Assembly (NCBI GenBank): GCA_947487325.1 | Contig: CANKWG010000072.1 | Span: 1-9,818, forward strand | DNA: 9,818 bases | DNA from: Oxalobacteraceae bacterium | GTDB lineage: Bacteria; Pseudomonadota; Gammaproteobacteria; Burkholderiales; Burkholderiaceae_D | Direction of reading: 5' to 3' | In this document: positions 1 through 5,954 of the stretch, piece after piece | Layout of the letters: every line of letters begins with the position of its first letter | How positions within the stretch are numbered: position 1 is the first letter of the stretch | Notes under the pieces: generated by a model | The model's input: only the letters and a program-made list of their open reading frames with translations | What the model was told of the DNA's origin: nothing | The model's database searches: none | Translations under genes and position numbers: made by a program

Positions 1-1
1 G

Positions 2-250
2 TTGCAGGTCGAAGTTATGGGTCGCGGTATGGCCTGGCTCGACACCGGAACGCATGAGTCGCTGATGGAAGCCGGGCAGTTCATCGCTACGCTGGAAAAA
101 CGTCAGGGATTGAAAATCGCCTGTCCTGAAGAGATTGCTTATCGCAAAGGCTATATCGACGCAGCACAAGTACAAAAATTGGCTGAGCCCATGAAGAAAA
201 ACAGTTACGGCCAGTATTTGCTGCGCTTGCTCGAAGACAGAATTTTTTGA
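2..250 (+). CDS. rfbA: Glucose-1-phosphate thymidylyltransferase (RmlA), C-terminal part only
   Basis: This is the last 82 codons of RmlA, cut by the left edge; the full protein is usually about 290 residues. RmlA joins dTTP and glucose-1-phosphate to give dTDP-glucose, the first step of dTDP-L-rhamnose synthesis, in the cytoplasm. The visible part carries the family's C-terminal signature: MGRGMAWLDTGTHESL, then a FIATLEKRQGLKIACPEEIA stretch and an AYRKGYI segment. The catalytic N-terminal nucleotide-binding part lies outside the window. The TGA stop is 4 bases before the rmlC start, and rmlC and rmlD follow on the same strand, which fits an rml operon. The first in-window TTG and ATG codons are internal, not starts. 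Identity is secure from the motif and from the neighbours. Confidence 0.95.
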   Translation: MQVEVMGRGMAWLDTGTHESLMEAGQFIATLEKRQGLKIACPEEIAYRKGYIDAAQVQKLAEPMKKNSYGQYLLRLLEDRIF

Positions 251-254
251 ACGC

Positions 255-800
255 ATGAAAATTATTTCGACCACGATACCCGATGTGCTGATCATCGAGC
301 CCACAGTCTTTGGCGATGCGCGCGGTTTTTTCTACGAAAGCTACAACGCGCGCCAGTTTGAAACGCTGACTGGCATTGCGCCGCAATTCGTCCAGGATAA
401 TCATTCTCGTTCTGCGCGTGGCGTTTTACGTGGCCTGCATTATCAAATACGTCAGCCTCAGGGCAAGCTGGTACGAGTCACTGCGGGCGAGGTCTTTGAT
501 GTCTGCGTCGACTTGCGTCGTAGCTCGTCTTTCTTCGGACAATCAGTAGCGGTAACGCTCTCAGCTGAAAATCATCGGCAGTTATGGATACCACCGGGAT
601 TTGCGCACGGATTTCTGGTGACTAGTGATTACGCAGAATTTCTTTACAAAACGACCGACTACTACGCGCCCGAGTATGAACGCTCGCTGCAATGGAATGA
701 TCCTGCGCTGAACATTGCGTGGCCTATTCAGGGAGAGCCTTTGCTGTCTGCCAAGGACAAAGTGGCCGCATCGCTTGCACAGGCTGAAACCTTCGAATGA
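255..800 (+). CDS. rfbC: dTDP-4-dehydrorhamnose 3,5-epimerase (RmlC)
   Basis: RmlC epimerises C3 and C5 of dTDP-4-keto-6-deoxyglucose, the third step to dTDP-L-rhamnose. The 181-residue length is normal for this cupin-fold enzyme. Visible family blocks are FGDARGFFYESY (residues 19-30), QDNHSRSARGVLRGLHYQ (47-64), GKLVRVTAGEVFDV (70-83), LWIPPGFAHGF (110-120) and FLYKTTDYYAPEYE (129-142). By family comparison His62 and Asp168 fit the catalytic dyad, and Tyr131 fits the conserved active-site tyrosine. The ATG at 255 is the natural N-terminus (MKIISTTIPDVLIIEP matches the family start). The ribosome binding site is weak, so translation may be coupled to rmlA, which ends 4 bases upstream. The stop overlaps the rmlD start as ATGA. 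Nothing is missing or broken. Confidence 0.97.
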   Translation: MKIISTTIPDVLIIEPTVFGDARGFFYESYNARQFETLTGIAPQFVQDNHSRSARGVLRGLHYQIRQPQGKLVRVTAGEVFDVCVDLRRSSSFFGQSVAVTLSAENHRQLWIPPGFAHGFLVTSDYAEFLYKTTDYYAPEYERSLQWNDPALNIAWPIQGEPLLSAKDKVAASLAQAETFE

Positions 801-1681
801 AAATACTCGTTACGGGTTGCCACGGTCAGGTTGGTCATGCACTGACTCAGCATTTGCAAGGTCTGGGCGAGATTCATGCGCTCGGGCGCGAGCAGCTCGA
901 TCTCTCCCGTCCTGAATCGATTCGGGCGGTGATGCAATCCCTGCAACCGGAAATTGTTATCAACGCCGCTGCATACACCGCAGTAGATCAGGCCCAATCA
1001 GAAGAAGCACTTGCTCTGCGCATCAATGCCGAGGCCCCCGGTATTCTGGCTGAAGAGGCCAAAAAAATCGGCGCATCACTCATTCACTATTCCACCGACT
1101 ATGTATTCGACGGTAGCAAGCAGGGCGCATGGGCAGAAGACGATCCTGTGTCTCCCTTGTCTGCCTACGGTCGCAGCAAGCTCGCGGGCGAGCAGGCCAT
1201 TGCAGCGACCGGCGTGCCACATCTGATTTTGCGCACCAGCTGGGTCTATGGTCTGCACGGTAAAAATTTTTTACTCACCATGCTAAGGCTGGCGCAATCC
1301 CGCGATTCACTGTCCATTGTGGATGATCAGATCGGTGCACCCACCTGGAGTCATACAATTGCAGAAGCTACTGCCAATATCGTGAGACATTTTCCCCAGG
1401 CTGAACAAATTGCAGAACTGAGTGGTATTTATCATCTGTGCGCAAGTGGACACACGAGTTGGTTTGGCTTTGCTCAGGCGATTTTTGCGCATCCTGCGGT
1501 GCATAAGCGTCCTGCATTGCAGGCGATTACAACGGCGCAATATCCCACGCCTGCGCGACGTCCTGCAAACTCCGTCATGAATACAGAAAAATTCCGGCAA
1601 TGTTTTGGTGAGCTACCTTCCTGGCAAGAGGCTCTGCAGCACTGCTTGGAAGGTCTTGAACCCAAGACTGCTTCTGAATAA
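797..1681 (+). CDS. rfbD: dTDP-4-dehydrorhamnose reductase (RmlD)
   Basis: RmlD reduces dTDP-4-keto-L-rhamnose with NAD(P)H to give dTDP-L-rhamnose, the sugar donor for LPS and other rhamnose-bearing glycans. The protein has 294 residues, the usual size for this extended short-chain dehydrogenase. The N-terminal Rossmann motif is TGCHGQVG (residues 6-13, GxxGxxG pattern). NAAAYTAVDQAQ (56-67) and YSTDYVFDG (98-106) are family hallmarks. The catalytic YxxxK is Tyr124-Lys128 in YGRSKLAGE, followed by RTSWVYG. The ATG start overlaps the rmlC stop by 4 bases, a typical translational coupling. The gene order here is A-C-D; rmlB, needed for the second step, is not in the window and is probably upstream. 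Confidence 0.97.
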   Translation: MKILVTGCHGQVGHALTQHLQGLGEIHALGREQLDLSRPESIRAVMQSLQPEIVINAAAYTAVDQAQSEEALALRINAEAPGILAEEAKKIGASLIHYSTDYVFDGSKQGAWAEDDPVSPLSAYGRSKLAGEQAIAATGVPHLILRTSWVYGLHGKNFLLTMLRLAQSRDSLSIVDDQIGAPTWSHTIAEATANIVRHFPQAEQIAELSGIYHLCASGHTSWFGFAQAIFAHPAVHKRPALQAITTAQYPTPARRPANSVMNTEKFRQCFGELPSWQEALQHCLEGLEPKTASE

Positions 1682-1719
1682 ACATCTCCCATATTTATTT
1701 TTATAGAACTTCTGCAACT

Positions 1720-3108
1720 ATGGTCACTGGCACAGTCAAATTAAATCCCGGCATCTTCAAGGCCTACGATATTCGTGGTGTGCTCGGCACAACGCTGGAC
1801 AACGGTATTGCGTATCAGATTGGTCAGGCCTTTGGATCTGCTGCGGTTGAATGCGGCGAGCAGATTGTTGTGATCGGTCGCGATGGTCGATTGTCCGGTC
1901 CCGAATTGTCGGCAGCATTGGCCGAAGGTTTGCAATCAGCCGGTGTTGATGTGATCGATATCGGCATGGTCGCCACACCCATGCTGTATTTCGCGACCCA
2001 TACGTTGGGTGCCAGCAGCGGCATCATGGTCACTGGCAGTCATAATCCGCCTGATTACAACGGTTTCAAGATGGTGCTGGCGGGTGCAGCCATTTATGGC
2101 GACACCATAACGGCGCTCTATCAGCGTCTGCAAGAGGGCAGGCTCGCGCAAGGTCGGGGCAGCTATCGAGAGCATTCGATACGCGATGCGTATCTGCAGC
2201 GCATCGTCGGCGACATCAAGCTCGCGCGTCCCATGCATATTGCGATTGATTGCGGCAATGGTGTCGCTGGTGCTGTTGCTGGTGACTTGTATCGGCAGCT
2301 CGGTTGCACGGTGACGGAATTGTTTTGCGAGGTTGACGGTAATTTTCCGAATCATCATCCTGATCCTGCACATCCTGAGAATCTGCAGGATCTAGTTCGC
2401 ACGCTGGCCAACAGCGAGGCAGAGATCGGACTCGCTTTCGATGGTGATGGCGATAGGCTGGGTGTCGTGACCAAGACCGGCGAGATCATTTATCCGGATC
2501 GTCAATTGATGCTGTTTGCGCAGGAGATACTCAGTCGTCATCCCGGTGCACCCATACTCTTTGATGTGAAATGCAGCCGCCATGTCGCCGAAGTCGTCAG
2601 AGCCGCCGGCGGTCAGCCGCAGATGTGTCGTACCGGTCACTCGCTTGTGAAGGCAAAGATGAAAGAAACCGGCGCACCTTTCGGTGGTGAAATGAGCGGT
2701 CATTTATTTTTCAAAGACCGCTGGTATGGATTTGATGATGGCTTGTATGCCGGCGCTCGCTTGCTCGAGTTGGCCAGTCGTGTCAGCGATCCCGGTGCCA
2801 TGCTCAATGCCTTGCCACAGTCCATCTCGACGCCCGAGCTTCAGATCGCGCTAGCCGAAGGCGAGAACCACGCTGTCGTGGCGCAGCTGCAGCGCGACGC
2901 GCAATGGCCGGATGCGCGTGATGTCATTACGCTGGATGGTGTGCGTGTGGAGTACGCAGATGGCTTTGGTCTGGTACGTGCTTCAAACACCACGCCCGTG
3001 CTTGTCTTACGTTTCGAAGCCGAAGATACCGATGCGCTGCATCGCATACAACAATCCCTGGGTGCAGCAATTCGCGCAGTACGGCCTGATGCAGTGCTAC
3101 CGTTCTGA
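1720..3108 (+). CDS. algC: Phosphomannomutase/phosphoglucomutase (AlgC/ManB type)
   Basis: This enzyme interconverts hexose-6- and hexose-1-phosphates, feeding GDP-mannose and dTDP- or UDP-glucose derived sugars. It is a complete 462-residue alpha-D-phosphohexomutase. All four active-site loops are visible: the phosphoserine loop TGSHNP with Ser107, the metal loop DGDGDR with Asp241, Asp243 and Asp245, the sugar-specificity loop GGEMSGH (Glu324, Ser326, His328), and the phosphate-binding loop RASNTTP starting at Arg420. These positions are each one less than those known for Pseudomonas aeruginosa AlgC, which supports the dual mannose/glucose specificity, although substrate use is inferred. 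It follows rmlD after 38 AT-rich bases and its stop directly abuts the waaA start. I see no good Shine-Dalgarno before the ATG at 1720; residues 7-20 (KLNPGIFKAYDIRG) match the family start, so the start is close to right. ManB is an equally valid name. Confidence 0.93.
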   Translation: MVTGTVKLNPGIFKAYDIRGVLGTTLDNGIAYQIGQAFGSAAVECGEQIVVIGRDGRLSGPELSAALAEGLQSAGVDVIDIGMVATPMLYFATHTLGASSGIMVTGSHNPPDYNGFKMVLAGAAIYGDTITALYQRLQEGRLAQGRGSYREHSIRDAYLQRIVGDIKLARPMHIAIDCGNGVAGAVAGDLYRQLGCTVTELFCEVDGNFPNHHPDPAHPENLQDLVRTLANSEAEIGLAFDGDGDRLGVVTKTGEIIYPDRQLMLFAQEILSRHPGAPILFDVKCSRHVAEVVRAAGGQPQMCRTGHSLVKAKMKETGAPFGGEMSGHLFFKDRWYGFDDGLYAGARLLELASRVSDPGAMLNALPQSISTPELQIALAEGENHAVVAQLQRDAQWPDARDVITLDGVRVEYADGFGLVRASNTTPVLVLRFEAEDTDALHRIQQSLGAAIRAVRPDAVLPF

Positions 3109-4389
3109 ATGCTGATGGATTCATTTAGGCTGCGCGCCTATTCTCTGATCTGGTGGCTGGTTTTGCCGCTGGCACTGCTGCGCTTGTGGTTGCGTGGTCA
3201 ACGCGAACCAGGTTATCGCGAGCACATAGCAGAACGTTTGGGCCGCTACGCCCCCGCGCCTACCTCGCCGCTGATCTGGGTGCATGCCGTATCGGTGGGT
3301 GAGACACGCGCTGCCGAACCGCTGATTCGCCGTTTGCTTCGTGATTTTCCATCACATACGATTCTGATCACTCACATGACAGTCACTGGCCGCGCGACGG
3401 GTCAGCAATTGTTTGCCGATGAATCGCGCGTGATTCAAGCCTATCTGCCCTACGACACCCTATCGATGACGCAGCGCTTCTGTACACATTTCCGTCCGCA
3501 GTTGGGCGTGCTGATGGAAACCGAAGTCTGGCCTTGTCTGATCGACGCCTGTCGGCGTGCAGCCATACCGATCACGCTCGTTAATGCCCGATTGTCCGAA
3601 AGGTCATTAAAAAAAGCCCAGTATTTTTCCGGCCTGCTACGCGCCGCCGCACGCAAAATCGATCGTGTCGCAGCGCAAACCGAGGATGACGCGACCCGGC
3701 TGCGCGCAATGGGTGCGCAACATGTCACGGTCACGGGTAGCTTGAAATTCGACATTGATCCACCGGCCAACGGGCTGGCGCAAGGACGCGATTGGCGTGC
3801 ACGGTGGGGTAACCGTCCGGTGCTGTTATGCGCGAGTACGCGCGAAGGCGAGGAACGTCTGCTGCTCGATGCCATGGTCACAGCCTCACTGCCCGAGCAT
3901 TTTCTGGTCTTGATCGTTCCGCGCCATCCGCAACGTTTCGACGAGGTCGCTCATCTGATCGACGAGCGTGGATTTCGATGGATGCGTCGCTCGGCATGGC
4001 GCTCCGAAAATCTGCCGTCGGATGTGAACGTGGTGTTGGGTGATTCCATGGGTGAGATGTTCGCGTACTACGCAGCCTCGGATATTGCCTTCATCGGCGG
4101 CAGTTTGTTACCACTGGGTGGGCAGAATCTGGTGGAGGCACTGTCCTGCGGCAAGCCGGCCATCGTTGGAAAACATACCTTCAATTTTGAGCAGATCACC
4201 GAAGACGCGATTGAGTTTGGTGTCGCTGTCCGCATCAATGATGCAGATGACTTGTTCACGCAGTTGTCGGAATGGCTGGAGGATACTTCCGGGCTGCAGG
4301 ACACTTCCGCGAGAGCTGCGCAATTCACGCAATTACATCGTGGTGCGACGGAGAAGACGTTGCGTCTGTTATCTGAGGTAATGCGTTAG
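3109..4389 (+). CDS. waaA: 3-deoxy-D-manno-octulosonic acid transferase (Kdo transferase, WaaA/KdtA)
   Basis: WaaA transfers Kdo from CMP-Kdo to the lipid IVA precursor at the cytoplasmic face of the inner membrane, starting the LPS inner core. The 426-residue length fits the family (E. coli about 425). An N-terminal hydrophobic anchor spans roughly residues 11-29. The motif HAVSVGETRAAEPLI follows, with Glu65 in the place of the catalytic base. Further family motifs are METEVWPCLI (137-145), VNARLSERS (158-166), VTGSLKFD (208-215), STREGEE (243-249), PRHPQRF (271-277) and the C-terminal donor-site region GDSMGEMFAYYAASDIAFIG (311-330) leading to GGQNLVEAL. The ATG touches the stop of the preceding mutase; a second in-frame ATG lies two codons later. 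No mono- versus bifunctional call is possible from sequence. The stop is 7 bases from the convergent toxin gene. Confidence 0.97.
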   Translation: MLMDSFRLRAYSLIWWLVLPLALLRLWLRGQREPGYREHIAERLGRYAPAPTSPLIWVHAVSVGETRAAEPLIRRLLRDFPSHTILITHMTVTGRATGQQLFADESRVIQAYLPYDTLSMTQRFCTHFRPQLGVLMETEVWPCLIDACRRAAIPITLVNARLSERSLKKAQYFSGLLRAAARKIDRVAAQTEDDATRLRAMGAQHVTVTGSLKFDIDPPANGLAQGRDWRARWGNRPVLLCASTREGEERLLLDAMVTASLPEHFLVLIVPRHPQRFDEVAHLIDERGFRWMRRSAWRSENLPSDVNVVLGDSMGEMFAYYAASDIAFIGGSLLPLGGQNLVEALSCGKPAIVGKHTFNFEQITEDAIEFGVAVRINDADDLFTQLSEWLEDTSGLQDTSARAAQFTQLHRGATEKTLRLLSEVMR

Positions 4390-4396
4390 TGCTAGA

Positions 4397-4828
4397 TCAG
4401 TCTGGATTGACTGCTTGCATACCCATGACGGCAGAAGCTTTTTGCAGTCGCTTGTCGAAGCAAGCGAATAAAATTTTCTGGCCGCTGCCATCATGTAATG
4501 TTTTTGCGGCAGCAAGCTGGACGCTGTCGTAGGCTCTTAGTGCGAATGCCTCTGCAATCTCTCCGGCCAGCCTCATTAGTTTTTGATTAATTTCGACAAT
4601 GGCGAAATCACGCCAGCTGAGTTCGAATTGATTTCGTCCGAGTTCGATCAGGTCGGAGTCCGCAGGAGCTTCCCTCGCTCGCCTCGCCATTGCAGCCATC
4701 ATCTCCGCCCAAGCGATTCTGCACACCGCAACGATAGCTGCTTGATCTGCAGCTTCGATCATTAGCTCACTGTGCTCTTCTTGAATGAAGAGTTTCGCCA
4801 GAGCGGAGGTATCGCAAAACAAGATCAA
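4397..4828 (-). CDS. PIN-domain toxin of a type II toxin-antitoxin pair (VapC-like)
   Basis: This is a predicted Mg-dependent ribonuclease toxin held inactive by the antitoxin encoded just before it. The 143 residues fit a single PIN domain. It opens with ILFCDTSALAKLF, the PIN motif with acidic Asp6; further acidic positions are Glu42 in AWAEMMAA, Asp101 in LRAYDSVQLAAA and Asp125 in ACFDKRL, matching the four-acid PIN active site, so it looks intact. The start is TTG at 4828, inside the antitoxin stop (TTGA overlap), with AGGA about 9 bases upstream; this suits coupled, low-level translation of the toxin. Its RNA target cannot be told from sequence. It converges with waaA and has no room for a terminator between the two. 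The partner is Phd/YefM-type rather than a classical VapB. Confidence 0.9.
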   Translation of the reverse strand: MILFCDTSALAKLFIQEEHSELMIEAADQAAIVAVCRIAWAEMMAAMARRAREAPADSDLIELGRNQFELSWRDFAIVEINQKLMRLAGEIAEAFALRAYDSVQLAAAKTLHDGSGQKILFACFDKRLQKASAVMGMQAVNPD

Positions 4829-5094
4829 GCGCGGTCTTCCTGAATGATTTTGCTGAGGGATTTGCCGCCGGCTGATAGGCGGGGCAGCTGTTTTGCGAAT
4901 GAGGGCTTTTTGCCATTCCAGGTCACTGACTCATCTGCAGCGAGCCCACCCAGCGGGTGGATATTGGCCGAAGGTATACCAGTAATTCTGGCGATGGGTT
5001 TGTTGTGTGAGGTGACCTCAATGATTTCGCCGTTTTGGGCGCGTGAAAGCATCTCGGATAGGTTCGCCTTTAACTCTCTGACTGGCACAGGCAT
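4825..5094 (-). CDS. Phd/YefM-family antitoxin
   Basis: This is the antitoxin of the pair, expected to bind and neutralise the PIN toxin through its C-terminal part and to bind its own promoter through the N-terminal part. The 89 residues begin MPVPVRELKANLSEMLSRA, then GEIIEVTSHNKPIARITGI, the classical Phd/YefM fold signature. A longer reading begins at GTG 5118, but the ATG at 5094 has an AAGGAG site (complement of 5101-5106) exactly 6 bases upstream, and the predicted promoter lies over the longer version's start, so 5094 is preferred. The C-terminal half (from about residue 45) is less conserved and rich in Lys, Ser and Gly, as expected for a flexible toxin-binding tail. The stop overlaps the toxin start by 4 bases. 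Autorepression is inferred from the family and the inverted repeat upstream. Confidence 0.9.
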   Translation of the reverse strand: MPVPVRELKANLSEMLSRAQNGEIIEVTSHNKPIARITGIPSANIHPLGGLAADESVTWNGKKPSFAKQLPRLSAGGKSLSKIIQEDRA

Positions 5095-5100
5095 GACAAG

Positions 5101-5106
5101 CTCCTT
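5101..5106 (-). promoter_or_regulatory. Shine-Dalgarno AAGGAG of the antitoxin
   Basis: On the minus strand this reads AAGGAG and lies 6 bases before the ATG at 5094. It is the best ribosome binding site in the window. It decides the antitoxin start, because it lies inside the longer reading that would begin with GTG at 5118. Confidence 0.8.
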
Positions 5107-5112
5107 AAAATT

Positions 5113-5148
5113 GGTCACATTTTATAAGAATTTGGTAGATTTGTGACC
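5113..5148. repeat. 7-base inverted repeat flanking the toxin-antitoxin promoter (candidate operator)
   Basis: GGTCACA at 5113-5119 is mirrored by TGTGACC at 5142-5148, with 22 bases between. One arm covers the predicted -35 of the antitoxin promoter and the other lies at the end of the -10 and toward the transcription start. The arms are 29 bases apart centre to centre, close to three helical turns. Phd-type antitoxins are known to repress their operons by binding inverted repeats, so this is the natural operator candidate; binding itself is inferred. Confidence 0.5.
5119..5147 (-). promoter_or_regulatory. Candidate promoter of the toxin-antitoxin operon
   Basis: On the minus strand, GTCACA (complement of 5142-5147; 4 of 6 to the -35 consensus) is followed after 17 bases by TAAAAT (complement of 5119-5124; 5 of 6 to the -10 consensus). 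Transcription would begin near 5112, leaving a leader of about 17 bases that contains the AAGGAG site. The element is called by eye from a sigma-70-like consensus, without experimental support. Confidence 0.5.
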
Positions 5149-5173
5149 TTTTTGGCGGCATGTTTTCGTGGTG

Positions 5174-5203
5174 TTGCACTAGAGAATTTATGAGCGCTAA
5201 AGT
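5174..5203 (+). promoter_or_regulatory. Weak candidate promoter for the divergent acetyltransferase gene
   Basis: TTGCAC (5174-5179; 5 of 6 to the -35 consensus) and TAAAGT (5198-5203; 4 of 6 to the -10 consensus) are separated by 18 bases in an AT-rich region. It would fire away from the toxin-antitoxin promoter. In AT-rich DNA such matches arise easily, so this is only a suggestion. Confidence 0.2.
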
Positions 5204-5265
5204 TCGTAAAGTATAGAAAGTTTATTTATTTGCAAGTAAAGTTCGGTGACAACCTCAGGCCAGTG

Positions 5266-5910
5266 ATGTTGATGGAAGCAAAAGCGATCAAGAACGATGC
5301 AAGTCAACGGGAGTATCCGGCATTGAAAATCAAAACCCAGCGCCTTTTGTTGCGTCCCTGGCGTGACGAGGATTTACCAGCTTTCGCGAAGATGAATCAG
5401 GATTCCCGCGTGATGGAATTCTTTCCCGCTATTTTGGATCGTCAACAAAGCGATTCAGTAGCAATGAAAATTCGGCAGCAATTAGACGATCAGGGTTGGG
5501 GATTCTGGGCGGTAGAAATACCGGGAGAAGCTAGCTTTATCGGATTCACGGGTTTAAACAAGCTAAGCAATGATTTGCCGTTTGCTCCAGGCGTCGAGAT
5601 TGGCTGGAGGCTATCACGAGATTTTTGGGGAAAAGGCTATGCTAGCGAGGCAGCACTTGCAGCGCTTGAAATAGGTTTTCTTCAGATGAAGTTGCGTGAG
5701 ATTGTTGCGTTTACAGCAGAGCACAATTTACGCTCTCGCGCTGTAATGAGCCGTATTGGTCTCGGCTATGCGGGTGAGAAATTCGAGCATCCGGGCGTTC
5801 CACCCGGACATTCGCTCAGAACGCATGTGCTTTACAGAATTGAGAATCCATTTTCAAATGCTGCAGCCAGCGAGCCTGAACTTGAATATCAACCAAAAAA
5901 TGCTGAGTAA
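5266..5910 (+). CDS. GNAT-family N-acetyltransferase, RimJ/RimL type
   Basis: This protein is predicted to transfer an acetyl group from acetyl-CoA to an amine; the substrate (protein N-terminus, small molecule or antibiotic) cannot be read from sequence. From the ATG at 5266 it has 214 residues. The family start TQRLLLRPWRDEDLPAFA is followed by GFWAVEIPGEASFIGFTGLN (beta strands), the acetyl-CoA-binding motif RLSRDFWGKGYASEAA (about residues 115-130), then AFTAEHNLRSRAVMSRIGLGY and a C-terminal VLYRIEN strand. About 20 residues precede the domain and about 17 polar residues follow it. The start is uncertain: TTG at 5230, ATG at 5266 or 5272, or TTG near 5322 beside the domain edge all fit, and none has a strong ribosome binding site. 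It is divergent from the antitoxin gene. Its base composition looks more AT-rich than the flanking blocks, consistent with an accessory gene. Confidence 0.88.
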   Translation: MLMEAKAIKNDASQREYPALKIKTQRLLLRPWRDEDLPAFAKMNQDSRVMEFFPAILDRQQSDSVAMKIRQQLDDQGWGFWAVEIPGEASFIGFTGLNKLSNDLPFAPGVEIGWRLSRDFWGKGYASEAALAALEIGFLQMKLREIVAFTAEHNLRSRAVMSRIGLGYAGEKFEHPGVPPGHSLRTHVLYRIENPFSNAAASEPELEYQPKNAE

Positions 5911-5954
5911 AAATAATGCGGCTCGCGGTGATTGAACCGAATTCACACAACAAT

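Noticed and set aside
1936..2373. 145-codon minus-strand open frame opposite the phosphohexomutase
   Set aside because: It is a mirror of a strongly conserved gene; the translation has no recognisable domain and the opposite strand carries all active-site motifs.
5230..5232. TTG start for the acetyltransferase
   Set aside because: It is preceded only by a weak AGAAAG-like site, and the added residues are outside the GNAT domain; ATG 5266 was preferred, though the choice is not certain.
4825..5910. Antitoxin plus GNAT as an acetyltransferase-type toxin system (TacAT-like)
   Set aside because: The GNAT gene is divergent, has RimJ/RimL features and is larger than TacT toxins. The antitoxin is Phd-type, not the DUF1778 ribbon-helix-helix type, and already has a PIN partner in the same operon.
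5911..5954. Possible terminator hairpin between the acetyltransferase and the outer membrane factor gene
   Set aside because: Only a short imperfect GTGA/TCAC pairing can be drawn, without a GC-rich stem or a following T-tract.
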